Positions 52,286-61,538 are shown, counted from the stretch's first letter. The stretch: 64,000 bases of DNA from Halorubrum salipaludis (GCF_002286985.1 NZ_NSKC01000008.1:1-64000); one strand, 5' to 3'. Notes: generated by a model not told the origin, from the letters alone. Numbers and translations are program-made.

Positions 52286-52716
52286 GCTACGCCCTCCGCG
52301 AGCACACGGCCGACGTGGCGGTCGAGGCGACCGCGCCGACACTCGGAGGGCTGTTCGAGGCCGTCGCCGACGGGCTCACCGCCGCGAGCTGCGAGACGGT
52401 TCCCGACGCCGGAGACCGATTCGAACTCGCCGTGAGCGCCGAGAGCCGCGAGGCGCTGCTGTTCGACTTCCTCGATCAGCTGATCTACGAACGCGACGTA
52501 CGGCTCGTGTTGCCCGCAGACCACGAGTGCGCGATCGTCGCCCCCGACGAGTCCGGATCGGGAAGAGCAGAAGCGACGTGGACCGTCGAGGCGACGGCCC
52601 GCGGCGTCCCGCTCGACGCCGTCGCCGCCCGCGAGATCAAGGCGGTCACGTACTCCGAGATGCGTCTCGAACGGCGGGACGAGGAGTGGTACGCGTACGT
52701 CGTTTTCGACGTGTGA
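52282..52716 (+). CDS. Archease, RtcB ligase cofactor
   Basis: A 144-residue archease, which activates the RtcB RNA ligase for multiple turnover and helps it use GTP. The N-terminal REHTADVAVEA (metal-binding Asp in HTAD) and the C-terminal REIKAVTYSEMRLERR strand are the family signature; the usual His after AVTY is Ser here. The rtcB gene lies one gene downstream (53464), the known functional pairing. Confidence 0.9.
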   Translation: MSYALREHTADVAVEATAPTLGGLFEAVADGLTAASCETVPDAGDRFELAVSAESREALLFDFLDQLIYERDVRLVLPADHECAIVAPDESGSGRAEATWTVEATARGVPLDAVAAREIKAVTYSEMRLERRDEEWYAYVVFDV

Positions 52717-52785
52717 CGTACTCAGGCGCCGGAAAACCGCGATCCGCGTGAAAACCGTTATCCTTGCAGAGATCCTTGTTAGCGT

Positions 52786-53388
52786 ATGCCACAACCAGGT
52801 GAGCGCGTCGCGGATTCGGACGCCGAATCGGGGACGGAGGAGGCGGCGGAACGCCGACCGGACGCGGCGGCTGAGGGGGCCGCCGAGGGGGTCGGTCGGC
52901 GCTGGCGCGCGGGCGTCGCGGGCGGGGTCGTCGCCGGCGCGGTCATGGGGATAGTGTTACACGGCGCCTTGGACCTCATGCCGACGATCGGCGCCCTGAT
53001 CGGCGCGGAGACGGTCGCCGCCGGCTGGGCGGTCCACCTGTTCAACAGCGCGGCGTTCGGGGGGTTGTTCGTCGCCGTCTTCGACCGCGGGTTCTTCGAC
53101 GACCTGCGCGCGGACGTCGGGGGGTGCCTCTCGCTCGGCGTCGTCCACTCGGCGCTGCTCGGCGTGATCACCGGCGGGCTGCTGTTGCCGACGGCGCTCG
53201 CGCTCGAGGGCGCCACCGCGCTGCCGGTGCCGACGCTACCCGTGCCCGGGCTCACGGCGAGCTTCGAGTTCGGCGCGGTCATCGCGGTCGCGCACCTGCT
53301 GTACGGGCTCGTGCTCGGACGCGTGTTCGCCGCGTTCACGCTCGTCGAGGGCGAGATCGGGTGGCTCCCGATCGACCCGGTCGACTAG
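52786..53388 (+). CDS. Membrane protein between archease and rtcB
   Basis: A 200-residue protein with an acidic Ala/Glu-rich N-terminus and about five hydrophobic segments (around 42-62, 70-85, 88-100, 112-140, 160-185). Short motifs such as GVVHSALLGVITGGLLLP and AHLLYGLVLGRVFAAF resemble a class of haloarchaeal membrane proteins without known function. Its place between archease and rtcB is probably not functional, though cotranscription is possible. Confidence 0.6.
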   Translation: MPQPGERVADSDAESGTEEAAERRPDAAAEGAAEGVGRRWRAGVAGGVVAGAVMGIVLHGALDLMPTIGALIGAETVAAGWAVHLFNSAAFGGLFVAVFDRGFFDDLRADVGGCLSLGVVHSALLGVITGGLLLPTALALEGATALPVPTLPVPGLTASFEFGAVIAVAHLLYGLVLGRVFAAFTLVEGEIGWLPIDPVD

Positions 53389-53463
53389 CGGTCGCGGATG
53401 CGGCCCGTTCGCGTTCGCGCCCGCTGACGCAACGCCCTTCTCCCCCCGTACCGAACGCCGGGT

Positions 53464-54972
53464 ATGACCACGCGCGAGTTCGACGGGATCCGGCTGGAGA
53501 AGGTGCGCGAGCACGTCTGGGAGATCCCCCGCGAGGGCGACATGAACGTCCCCGCGCGGGTGCTCGCCAGCGAGAGCCTGCTGGCGGAGATCGGTGAGGA
53601 CGACTCGCTCCGACAGCTGAAAAACGCCACGCACCTGCCCGGGATGGTCGAGCCCGCCCTCTGTATGCCCGACGGCCACCAGGGGTACGGGTTCCCGGTC
53701 GGCGGGGTGGGCGCGATCGACGCCCGAACCGGCTGTATCTCGCCCGGAGCGGTCGGCTACGACATCAACTGCGGCGTCCGGATGGTCCGGACGAACCTCA
53801 CCTACGACGACGTGCGCGGCCGCGAGGAGGAGCTCGTCGACGCGCTCTTCGAGGCGATCCCCTCCGGGCTCGGCGGGGGCGGCGTCATCGGCGGCGACGC
53901 CGACGCGATCGAGGGCGCCTTAGAGCGCGGCGTCGAGTGGGCCGTCGAGGAGGGGTACGGGATCGAGAGCGACCTCGCGCGCTGCGAGGACGAGGGGCGG
54001 CGCCCCGACGCCCGGCCCGAGTACGTCTCCCAGAAGGCGATGGACCGCGGGCGCAACCAGATGGGGTCGCTCGGCTCGGGGAACCACTTCCTCGAGGTCC
54101 AGCGCGTCACGGACGTGTTCCGCGAGGCGGTCGCCGAGGAGTACGGGCTCCGCGAGGACGGCATCGTCGTCCTCATCCACTGCGGGAGCCGCGGGCTCGG
54201 CCACCAGACCTGCAACGACTACCTCCGGCGGATCGAGAAGGAGCACGGCGACCTGCTCGCGGACCTCCCCGACAAGGAGCTCGCGGCGGCGCCCGCCGGC
54301 TCGGAGCTGGCCGAGGAGTACTACGGCGCGATGGGCGCCTGCATCAACTTCGCGTGGGTGAACCGCCAGCTGATCACCCACCAGGCCCGCGAGACCTTCG
54401 GCGAGGTGTTCGACGCCGACCCGATCGAGGACCTCGGGATGGAGCTCCTGTACGACGTGGCGCACAACATCGCCAAGAAGGAGACTCACGAGGTCGGCGT
54501 CGACGCCGACGGGCGCCCCGCGGTCGGCGACGAGGCGGTCGACCGCGCGGACCGCGAGCTGTACGTCCACCGCAAGGGCGCGACGCGGGCGTTCCCCGCG
54601 GGCCACGAGGACGTGCCCGAAGCGTACCGCGGCGTCGGCCAGCCCGTGATCATCCCGGGCAGCATGGGCGCCGGCTCGTACGTGCTCCGGGGCGGCGACG
54701 AGTCGATGTCGGTGTCGTTCGGCTCCACGGCGCACGGCGCCGGCCGCCTGATGAGCCGGACGCAGGCGAAACAGGAGTTCTGGGGCGGCGACGTGCAGGA
54801 CGACCTCGAGGACGGCCAGCAGATCTACGTGAAAGCGGAGTCCGGCGCTACCATCGCCGAGGAGGCGCCCGGCGTCTACAAGGACATCGACGAGGTGATC
54901 CGCGTCAGCGACGAGCTGGGAATCGGCGACAAGGTCGCGCGGACGTTCCCCGTCTGCAACATCAAGGGGTGA
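53464..54972 (+). CDS. rtcB: tRNA-splicing RNA ligase RtcB
   Basis: Joins tRNA exons in archaea by ligating 2',3'-cyclic phosphate to 5'-OH ends with GTP and manganese. The 502-residue protein has the metal and guanylate residues in GYDINCGVRM (Asp and Cys), GSLGSGNHFLEVQ, HCGSRGLGHQ, HNIAKKETH and the guanylated histidine in FGSTAHGAGRLMSRTQA. There is no intein. With archease two genes upstream it forms the expected tRNA-splicing pair. Confidence 0.97.
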   Translation: MTTREFDGIRLEKVREHVWEIPREGDMNVPARVLASESLLAEIGEDDSLRQLKNATHLPGMVEPALCMPDGHQGYGFPVGGVGAIDARTGCISPGAVGYDINCGVRMVRTNLTYDDVRGREEELVDALFEAIPSGLGGGGVIGGDADAIEGALERGVEWAVEEGYGIESDLARCEDEGRRPDARPEYVSQKAMDRGRNQMGSLGSGNHFLEVQRVTDVFREAVAEEYGLREDGIVVLIHCGSRGLGHQTCNDYLRRIEKEHGDLLADLPDKELAAAPAGSELAEEYYGAMGACINFAWVNRQLITHQARETFGEVFDADPIEDLGMELLYDVAHNIAKKETHEVGVDADGRPAVGDEAVDRADRELYVHRKGATRAFPAGHEDVPEAYRGVGQPVIIPGSMGAGSYVLRGGDESMSVSFGSTAHGAGRLMSRTQAKQEFWGGDVQDDLEDGQQIYVKAESGATIAEEAPGVYKDIDEVIRVSDELGIGDKVARTFPVCNIKG

Positions 54973-55028
54973 ACGAGGCGCCGTCGGCCGGCGGCTTATA
55001 TCGGATGCCGCGGGCACTCCGCGTCGAG

Positions 55029-55721
55029 ATGTCGAGCCACTCGCGGGACGGCGACGCGCGACGGGAGCCAACCAGACGATCGGTCCTCGGCGGGGTCGCC
55101 GCCGTCGCCGGCGGCGGCCTCACCGGCCTCGGTGCCATCGCCGCCTCCGGTCGGCCGGCGGCCGCGGTCGACGGCGACCCTGCGGCCTTCGAGGCGGGCG
55201 ACGCGCCGACGGTCACGAGCAACGACGGCCGGGTCGAGTCCGTCTACCTCTCGCCCGCCGTCGAGGTGTCGTGGGCCGACTTCTCCGAGGGCGTCGAGCG
55301 CGTGACGCTCTCGCTCGCCGTGGGAAGCGACGCCGGCGTCGACGAGGTGTACCGCGAGACGCTCACGGCGGCCGACCCCGAGGCGACCCCCGGCGACGTC
55401 GCGGCAGTCGGGGACGTCGGCGGCTCTCCCACCGACGACGCCCCGCCCGACTTCGATGCGGTCGACGGCGGCCTCACCGCGCGGTTCGCGCGCGCCGACG
55501 CGACCGCCCGGGGCGACGCGGTGACGAGCGAGGCGCTCTCCGCGGCCGAGCTGTCCGGCGGCGAGACGGAAACGACGACGCTCGACGTGGTGTTCCGCGC
55601 GCAGGTCGCCGGCGGCGGCGACGAGGCGACCGTCGTGCGCACGACGACCGTCGATCTGACTGTTGAGAACCCCGCGGGAGATGCGACGGCGGGCGGATCG
55701 GTCGGGATCGACGCCGTCTGA
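55029..55721 (+). CDS. Tat-exported protein of unknown function
   Basis: A 230-residue protein with a twin-arginine signal: RR at 16-17 in PTRRSVLGG, a hydrophobic stretch to about residue 38 and an AAAV cleavage region near 44-47. The mature part is beta-rich (VESVYLSPAVEVSWADFSEGVERVTLSLAV; ETETTTLDVVFRAQVAGG), like haloarchaeal secreted beta-sandwich proteins. CTTATATC (54994-55001) is correctly spaced for a leaderless start at 55029, which I prefer over the ATG at 55005. Confidence 0.72.
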   Translation: MSSHSRDGDARREPTRRSVLGGVAAVAGGGLTGLGAIAASGRPAAAVDGDPAAFEAGDAPTVTSNDGRVESVYLSPAVEVSWADFSEGVERVTLSLAVGSDAGVDEVYRETLTAADPEATPGDVAAVGDVGGSPTDDAPPDFDAVDGGLTARFARADATARGDAVTSEALSAAELSGGETETTTLDVVFRAQVAGGGDEATVVRTTTVDLTVENPAGDATAGGSVGIDAV

Positions 55722-55764
55722 GAACTGACGCCGTCCGGGAGTCGACGCCGCCGCTCTCGCTTCG

Positions 55765-56076
55765 TCAGCGCTCCCGCTTCGCCTCCCGACCGAGATGTTC
55801 CTCGACGGCCTCGACCTTCCGGTCGGCGGTCGTCTCCTCGGTCCGCTTGTCGTCGATCTTCAGGACGGTGGAGACGCGGTCGCCGTCGACGGCGTCGTGG
55901 GCGGCCGCGGCCGCCGCGAACAGCGTCTGGGCGTCGTCGGCCTCGATCACGGTCCCCATCGGGTTCGTCTCGTAGCTCACGTCGAACTCGTCGAGCGCGG
56001 CGACGGCCTTCGCGACCTCGCCAGCCATGCTCCCCTCGATCACCGGCGCGACGCTCAGGAGTGCGATCGCTGTCAT
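55765..56076 (-). CDS. MTH1187 family thiamine-binding-like protein
   Basis: A 103-residue protein of the UPF0045/MTH1187 family, ferredoxin-like homotetramers reported to bind thiamine-type ligands. It has the family LLSVAPVIEGSMAGEVAKAVAALDEFDVSYETNPMGTVIEAD, with the conserved NPMGT, and a C-terminal VSTVLKIDDKR. The ATG at 56076 (MTAIALLSVAP) is the clear start; the upstream frame is arginine-rich. Confidence 0.87.
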   Translation of the reverse strand: MTAIALLSVAPVIEGSMAGEVAKAVAALDEFDVSYETNPMGTVIEADDAQTLFAAAAAAHDAVDGDRVSTVLKIDDKRTEETTADRKVEAVEEHLGREAKRER

Positions 56077-56147
56077 ACCTGGCCGTCCGCGCCGCGGACA
56101 CTTAAAAACGGAGCGCCGACGCCGCGAGGGCACCGACGGCGGCCTCA

Positions 56148-56271
56148 GTCGAGGGCGTCCACTCTCCCGGTGTCTGCTACCGGTCGAGGGCGTCCACTCT
56201 CCCGGTGTCCGCTACCGGTCGAGGGCGTCCACTCTCCCGGTGTCCGCTACCGGTCGAGGGCGTCTTTGAGG
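56148..56271. repeat. 35-bp tandem repeat at the end of a hydrolase gene
   Basis: Three full units start at 56148, 56183 and 56218, and a partial fourth starts at 56253 and diverges after about 12 bases (inside the gene). Units 2 and 3 are identical and unit 1 has one change. Each carries the DALDR-stop end of the hydrolase gene, so the stop has been copied downstream. Nothing else is seen in the 113-base gap. Confidence 0.95.
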
Positions 56272-57182
56272 AACGAGAGCTGGTGACCGATCGCGCCCTC
56301 GAAGTCGTCGCCGAACGGGGAGAAGTGGTCCGCGGGCATCGTGACGACGGTCCCGCGAGAGAGCGCCTCGCCCGCGTCGACGACCGCCTCGCTGTCGACG
56401 ATGGCGTCGTCGGTGCCGGCGAGAAGGAGCGTCGGCGCTCGGATCTCGTCGAGCCGCTCGACGGGTCGGTAGTTCGCGACCCGCAGCAGCGACCGCGCCG
56501 GCGTCTCGTTGCGCCACGTCGACTCGCGGTCGACCAGGTCGAGGTACTTCCGCTTCGTCCCCGGCTCCGTGATCGCGGCCAGCTCCTCGGTGCTCCCGAC
56601 GATCGGGACCGTGCGACCGCGACCGAACCGGTGACCGAACTGGTCGCGGACGCCCTCGACCCCGGAGCGCGCGAGGTACCGCCCGCTGCGTCGCCGGGCG
56701 ATCGCCCGCCCGTCGAGCATCGGGACCGCGCCGATCACGGCGTCCGGGTCGCGCCGCTCCGCCGCGAGCGTGAGGACGTGCGCGGCCGACAGCGACGCAC
56801 CCCACAGCACCAGCCCGCGGCCGACCGCGTCGACACGTCGGACGCGGTCGATCGCGGCCGCGTAGTCCGCGCGCTGGCCCTCGGGATCGACGAGCTGCGA
56901 GTCGCCGTCGGACGCCCCGAACCCGCGGTAGTCGAAGAGGAACGCGGCGTAGCCGGCGTCGGCGAACCGCTCCGCGACCGCCGGGTAGCCGAAGCTCCGC
57001 TCCGCGCCGAGCCCCGGCGCCATCACGACGACCGGCGGGTCCTCGTCGCCGCCCGGCAGGTAGAGGGTGCCGCGGCAGGTGTCGCCGTCGGCGTCGAACG
57101 CGAGCTCGCGGGTGGCGAACCGCTCGCGGGGCGGCCGGGCGAGGCGTCGCTGCGCGCGGTTCACCGGATTCCTGCGGGTCAC
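56247..57182 (-). CDS. Alpha/beta hydrolase
   Basis: A 311-residue alpha/beta hydrolase. The nucleophile elbow is LWGASLSA (Ser130), the oxyanion region VVVMAPGLGAERSFGYPAVAERFADAGYAAFLFDYRGFGASDG is typical, and an acid (GTDDAIVD, about 262) and His (MPADHFSPFG, about 290) follow. The substrate is unknown. The start is a GTG at 57182 overlapping the stop of the upstream gene (GTGA); the longer frame lies antisense or over that gene. The last codons fall in the 35-bp tandem repeat. Confidence 0.86.
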   Translation of the reverse strand: MTRRNPVNRAQRRLARPPRERFATRELAFDADGDTCRGTLYLPGGDEDPPVVVMAPGLGAERSFGYPAVAERFADAGYAAFLFDYRGFGASDGDSQLVDPEGQRADYAAAIDRVRRVDAVGRGLVLWGASLSAAHVLTLAAERRDPDAVIGAVPMLDGRAIARRRSGRYLARSGVEGVRDQFGHRFGRGRTVPIVGSTEELAAITEPGTKRKYLDLVDRESTWRNETPARSLLRVANYRPVERLDEIRAPTLLLAGTDDAIVDSEAVVDAGEALSRGTVVTMPADHFSPFGDDFEGAIGHQLSFLKDALDR

Positions 57183-57622
57183 GCTTCGTCCCCGGCCTCC
57201 GCGGGGTCGCCCCCCGCGGCGCGCTCGTCGGACCCGTCGGCGTGTCCAGTGGATCCGTCGGTGTCGGCGGGCTCGTCCGCGTGCGTCAGCGTCTCCAGCA
57301 CGCGCGTCGAGAACTCCGTCTCGCTGATCTCGTAGCCGATCAGCTCCTCGAACCAGGTCGCCTCCGCGTGCCACGTCCCGAGCACGTCGCCCGGCGAGCG
57401 GACCACGGTCGCCTCGACCCGAACGGGGTCCCACGCGTCCGCCTCGGCTCGCTCGATGAGGGCGTTGAGCGCGCGCCCGATCTCGCCGTGGTGCACCTCG
57501 CGCCCGGGAAACGCCGTCATGTACGTGATCTCCAGCGGCTCGCCGCCGTCGACGGCTTCGACGCTGATCCCGTAGCTGCGGAGCTCCGGCTCCACCTCGG
57601 TCGTCCGCTCGTCGCCGGTCAT
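57179..57622 (-). CDS. Haloarchaeal conserved small protein
   Basis: A 147-residue acidic protein. The core (SYGISVEAVDGGEPLEITYMTAFPGREVHHGEIGRALNALIERAEADAWDPVRVEATVVRSPGDVLGTWHAEATWFEELIGYEISETEFSTRVLETL) looks like a single alpha/beta domain and the last 35 residues are a disordered tail. I do not recognise the family. A GATTTATC box on the minus strand (about 57641-57648) supports the ATG at 57622. It is coupled to the hydrolase downstream. Confidence 0.65.
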   Translation of the reverse strand: MTGDERTTEVEPELRSYGISVEAVDGGEPLEITYMTAFPGREVHHGEIGRALNALIERAEADAWDPVRVEATVVRSPGDVLGTWHAEATWFEELIGYEISETEFSTRVLETLTHADEPADTDGSTGHADGSDERAAGGDPAEAGDEA

Positions 57623-57947
57623 ACGCGACCCACGTCCGGGCGAGATAAATCGGTACCGGCGTCCGGGCGGCGGGGTCGCTCGGGGAGCGAAAACCGGATG
57701 GTCGCGCGAGAAACGGATCGCCTCAAAAGCCGCGGACGGGGGGAGGCCGTCGCGATAGACGGCCGGGATCGGATTTGTCAGAGGCACACGATTGTCCCGC
57801 GCGGCCATCCCGGAGTACTCCGCGAAATTATATAAACTCTCGGGACGGTTCCGATCGGTGATCGGTTGGATTGAAATCGATCCCCGAACGGGGGGCGAGT
57901 CGCCGGTTCCCGACACCCTTTATCAGTGTCGCGTGACAGGATCGGGT
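57623..57947. other. Divergent intergenic region, promoters only
   Basis: The 325-base gap between divergent genes contains a TATA-like box for each (GATAAATC near 57641 on the left, CTTTATCAG at about 57918-57926 on the right, 22-30 bases before the ATG at 57948) and an AAATTATATAAAC run (57825-57837). I see no credible gene or structured RNA in it. Confidence 0.5.
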
Positions 57948-59075
57948 ATGCTCGGGGGGACGGCGATCGCGCTGACGCGCTCGACCGACGCGGCCGGCGT
58001 CCTCGTCGTCGGCGGGCTCTTGACCCTGCTGACATGGGTCCTCACCCCGGTCTGGGTCGTCGGATCCCTCGTTTTTCCCCCGCTCCTCCTGCTCGCGCCG
58101 CTCGCGCTCGCGCCGGCGTTCGTCGTCCGCGGCTACTTCGTCCGCGTCCTCGCCGACGGCATCGCGACCGGGAACGCGGACGGAGCGCCCGCCGTCGTCG
58201 CGTGGAACGACCTGTACCGCGACGGCCTCAAGTCCGCGCTCGTGAGCGCCGTCCTCCTCGCGCCGCTCGCGCTGGGGCTCGCGCTCCCGGTCCTCGCGGG
58301 CGGCGCCCTCGGAAGCGGCCTCGTCGATTCGGCTCCCGCCGCCGACGCCGTCCGGACCGCTCTCGGCGAGGGAGGCGTGCCGGCCGTCGCCGGTTCGGCG
58401 GCCGGGCTCGTCGGGGCGGTCGCCGCGGCGTACCTCCTCGCGTTCGCGTACGTCAGGCCCGCGGCGCTCGCGGCGTTCGCCGCCTCCGGACGGCTCCGTG
58501 ACGGGCTCCGACCGAACCGGGTCGCCCGCGTCGTCGGGTCCGGTTCCTACGCCGCCGCGTGGCTCGTCGCGGCCGGGACGCTCGGCGCCGGCTACGCGCT
58601 GGCCGGCCCGTTCGTCCCGCTCGTGGTCGGCGCCGCGCTCGTCTTCGCCGTTCGCGTCGCCGCGTACGGGCTGTACGGGCGGGGCGCGGCGGCGACGCTG
58701 ACGGTGGTCGACGCGGGCGACACCGACGAATCGGCCGATCCGACCGCGTCGGAAGCAGCCGGGCGGTCGACCGACCTCGCGCGTCCCCCGACGCCCGAGG
58801 TCCCGCCGGCGGTGCAGACGGGACGGACGGTCCCGGGCGTCGGGACAGAGGTCGGCAGAGCGATCGGCGGCGGCTCCGTGCCCGACGGCTCCGGCGGGAC
58901 TCTCGGACCCGACGGCGGCTTCGACTGGTACGCGCCGGACGGGGACTCGATCGGGCGCGACGAGGCCGGCGGGACCGGGGATCCCGACGCTGACGCTGCC
59001 GACGACACTCGCGCCGCCGCAAGCGACGAGTTCGAGTGGAGCGTCGGCCTCGCCGACCCAGAAGACAAGAGTTGA
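57948..59075 (+). CDS. DUF4013 family membrane protein
   Basis: A 375-residue membrane protein with the DUF4013 pattern: a hydrophobic N-terminal half with [34 protein letters not shown], the family's best conserved segment, and later [30 protein letters not shown]. About six to eight helices are followed by a 110-residue acidic, Gly/Pro-rich tail. Function unknown. The ATG at 57948 is favoured by a TATA-like box at leaderless distance; the longer frame to 57792 is not family-like. Confidence 0.82.
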   Translation: MLGGTAIALTRSTDAAGVLVVGGLLTLLTWVLTPVWVVGSLVFPPLLLLAPLALAPAFVVRGYFVRVLADGIATGNADGAPAVVAWNDLYRDGLKSALVSAVLLAPLALGLALPVLAGGALGSGLVDSAPAADAVRTALGEGGVPAVAGSAAGLVGAVAAAYLLAFAYVRPAALAAFAASGRLRDGLRPNRVARVVGSGSYAAAWLVAAGTLGAGYALAGPFVPLVVGAALVFAVRVAAYGLYGRGAAATLTVVDAGDTDESADPTASEAAGRSTDLARPPTPEVPPAVQTGRTVPGVGTEVGRAIGGGSVPDGSGGTLGPDGGFDWYAPDGDSIGRDEAGGTGDPDADAADDTRAAASDEFEWSVGLADPEDKS

Positions 59076-59100
59076 TACGCGGCCGGGGCGACGGTCGGGT

Positions 59101-60168
59101 ATGCGCATCACCGATCGGGGCTACGGCGAGGAGGGCCGCGAGCGGCTCACGCTCGTCCCCGAGAACGTCGACGACCTCTGGCACCTCGCGCACGTCCTCG
59201 AGCCGGGCGACCTCGTGGAGGGCGACACCACCCGTCGGATCCAGCGGAACGACGACCAGATGCGGGACACCGGCGGCCAGCGCGAGCACCTGTTCGTCAC
59301 GCTGGAGGTCGACGACGTGGAGTTCGCCCGGTTCGCCAACCGGCTCCGCGTGTCGGGCGTGATCGTCGGCTGCTCGCGCGAGGACCAGCTCAACGCCCAC
59401 CACACGCTCAACGTCGAGGAACACGACGAGATCACGGTCGAGAAGCGCTTCAAGCCGGACCAGACGGAGCGGTTGGAGGAGGCCACCGAGGCCGCCGAGA
59501 ACCCCGACGTGGCCATCGCGACCGTCGAGGAGGGGGCCGCGTACGTCCACACCGTCCAGCAGTACGGCACCGAGGAGTACGCCTCCTTCACGAAGCCGAC
59601 CGGCAAGGGCGACTACTCCCGGCCGCGCGAGGAGCTGTTCGCCGAGCTTGGCGAGGCGCTCGCGCACCTCGACGCCGACGCCGTGATCGTGGCCGGGCCG
59701 GGGTTCACGAAGCAGGACGCGCTCGACTACATCGAGGCGGAACACCGCGACCTGGCCGACCGGATCACCACCGTCGACACCTCGGCCGCGGGCGACCGCG
59801 GGGTCCACGAGGTGCTCAAGCGCGGCGCGGTCGACGAGGTCCAGAAGGAGACCCGGATCTCCAAGGAGGCGACGCTCATCGACGACCTCACCGCGGAGAT
59901 CGCGCAGGGCGCGAAGGCGACGTACGGGCCCGAAGACGTGGCCGAGGCCGCCGAGTTCGGCGCGATCGAGACGCTCCTCGTGGTCGACGAGCGACTCCGG
60001 CAGGAGCGGCAGAACGAGGGCGACTGGGGGATCGACGTCAACGAGGTGATCGAGTCGGTCGAACAGCAGGGCGGCGACGTGGTCGTCTTCTCCTCGGAAT
60101 TCGACCCCGGCCAGCAGCTCTCGAACCTCGGCGGGATCGCCGCGATCCTGCGGTACCGGCTGCAGTAG
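59101..60168 (+). CDS. pelA: Pelota homologue (mRNA surveillance)
   Basis: The archaeal Pelota/Dom34 protein, which with aEF1A rescues stalled ribosomes and also serves as the archaeal non-stop/no-go decay factor. The 355 residues form the Sm-like N-terminal domain ([28 protein letters not shown]), the central eRF1-like domain (with [12 protein letters not shown]) and the C-terminal domain ([42 protein letters not shown]). It lacks the GGQ motif, as expected. Copy H follows directly. Confidence 0.95.
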   Translation: MRITDRGYGEEGRERLTLVPENVDDLWHLAHVLEPGDLVEGDTTRRIQRNDDQMRDTGGQREHLFVTLEVDDVEFARFANRLRVSGVIVGCSREDQLNAHHTLNVEEHDEITVEKRFKPDQTERLEEATEAAENPDVAIATVEEGAAYVHTVQQYGTEEYASFTKPTGKGDYSRPREELFAELGEALAHLDADAVIVAGPGFTKQDALDYIEAEHRDLADRITTVDTSAAGDRGVHEVLKRGAVDEVQKETRISKEATLIDDLTAEIAQGAKATYGPEDVAEAAEFGAIETLLVVDERLRQERQNEGDWGIDVNEVIESVEQQGGDVVVFSSEFDPGQQLSNLGGIAAILRYRLQ

Positions 60169-60187
60169 GAGACGACCGACGCAGCGT

Positions 60188-60525
60188 CTGTTTATAAACA
60201 AACGGTGCGGTGGCGTGTGCCGGTGAGCGGCCCACAGGGCCGCGAACCGCCCGCGCGAGGGAGTCGGCCACTCGGAGCGAAGCGGAGAGTGGTCGACGAG
60301 GCTGGGGAGGTGTGAGGCGCGGGGCGGTGCGGGGTGGGATTCAAAGGGGCAGCTGCGAGGCGGGCGCAGGCGACGTAAGCACCGCAGCGAAGGAGCGACA
60401 ACGACTGAGCGAGGAGCGCAGCGAGCGTGCGCCCGCCTCGCAGCTGGGGCTTTGGAGGTGACGACCGCGCTAGCAACCACTTATAAGCGTGTGACGAGGG
60501 CGTTGGAGGTGTTGGCCGTCGAATT
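60188..60525 (+). repeat. Dispersed structured element, copy H
   Basis: The copy begins at CTGTTTATAAACAAAC without a clear inverted-repeat end. Hairpin 1 is GCGGCCC/GGGCCGC. Hairpin 2 is an 11-bp stem (GTCGGCCACTC/GAGTGGTCGAC) with one G-U pair. Hairpin 3 pairs 60351-60368 perfectly with 60428-60445, carrying a matched change (CTGC/GCAG) relative to copy E. A second, degenerate 3' module starts 51 bases on (GGCTTTGGA at 60448, GGCGTTGGA at 60499). It lies between convergent pelA and the cyclodeaminase gene. Confidence 0.92.
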
Positions 60526-60536
60526 ACCTCAATCGT

Positions 60537-61538
60537 TTATTCACCAGTAAGCGCCTCGCTTGCGGGCGCGAAGTCGATCGTCTGCCCCCGCCCTCTCTCG
60601 CTCGCCCGCTCGTAGAGCATGTGCGCGGCCGCGACCGTCTCGATCCCGGTCCCCCCGGAGTCGAAGACGGTCACCTCGTCGTCGCTCGTCCGGCCGGGAT
60701 GGTCCCCGGCGACGACCTCGCCGAGGTCGGCGGCGATTCCGGATTCCCCGTCGACCAGTCCCGCCTCGACCGCCGCGAGGAACGAGCCCGCGTCCTGCGC
60801 CGCCCGCTCGCGGATGTCGGGGACGTAGGTCGCGCGCGCGACCAGCTCGGGCGGCAGCTCGTTCTTCTCCGGGTGGTACTGCCCCATCGCGGTGACGTGG
60901 GTACCGGGCTCCACGTCGGCGTCTGCGATGACCGGGTCGCTCGCGGTGGTCGCGGTGATCACCACGTCGGCGCCGTCGAGGGCCGCGCTCGCGCTCCCGG
61001 CCGCCGACACGTCGGCGTCGAGCCGGTCGTCGAACGCCTCGGCGAACCCCTCGCGGTTCTCCGCGGTCGGGGAGAAGACGCGGACCGCCTCGAAGTCGCG
61101 GACGGTCGCGGTCGTCGCGAGCTGGCCGCGCGCCTGCGCGCCGCTCCCGATCACGGCGATTTCGGTCGCGTCGTCGCGGGCGAGCGCGTCGACCGCCACC
61201 GCCCCCGCGGCGCCCGTCTTGAACGGGTTCATCGAGGCGCCGTCGAGCAGCGCTAGCGGCTCGCCGGACTGGGCGTCGAAAAGCGGCGTCATGAACCACG
61301 CGTCCTCGGCGCCGAAGCCGGCGGAGTAGGCGTACCCGCCCATCGCGCCGGTCTCGGGCAGCACCGCGGCGTAGGTGGTGAGCATGCCCGGCGGCTCGCG
61401 GTTGAACAGCTTCGTCCGCGGCTCCGCGGGCGCGCCCTCGCCGATCTGGCGGTAGGCGTCGCGCACGACCGCGACGTAGTCGGCGGGCTCGGCGAGATCG
61501 TCGACCTCGGCGCTCGTCAGGAACAGGGCGTCGGTCAT
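60537..61538 (-). CDS. Ornithine cyclodeaminase/alanine dehydrogenase family
   Basis: A 333-residue NAD(P)-binding protein of the OCD/mu-crystallin family. The Rossmann motif is IAVIGSGAQARGQL (about 137-150), substrate-side residues lie in PRTKLFNREPPGMLTTYAAVLPETGAMGGYAY, and the family GASMNPFKTGAAGAVAVDAL and TAMGQYHPEKNELP follow. Members include ornithine cyclodeaminase, archaeal alanine dehydrogenase and ketimine reductases; the reaction is undecided. It converges with pelA across copy H. Confidence 0.9.
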   Translation of the reverse strand: MTDALFLTSAEVDDLAEPADYVAVVRDAYRQIGEGAPAEPRTKLFNREPPGMLTTYAAVLPETGAMGGYAYSAGFGAEDAWFMTPLFDAQSGEPLALLDGASMNPFKTGAAGAVAVDALARDDATEIAVIGSGAQARGQLATTATVRDFEAVRVFSPTAENREGFAEAFDDRLDADVSAAGSASAALDGADVVITATTASDPVIADADVEPGTHVTAMGQYHPEKNELPPELVARATYVPDIRERAAQDAGSFLAAVEAGLVDGESGIAADLGEVVAGDHPGRTSDDEVTVFDSGGTGIETVAAAHMLYERASERGRGQTIDFAPASEALTGE

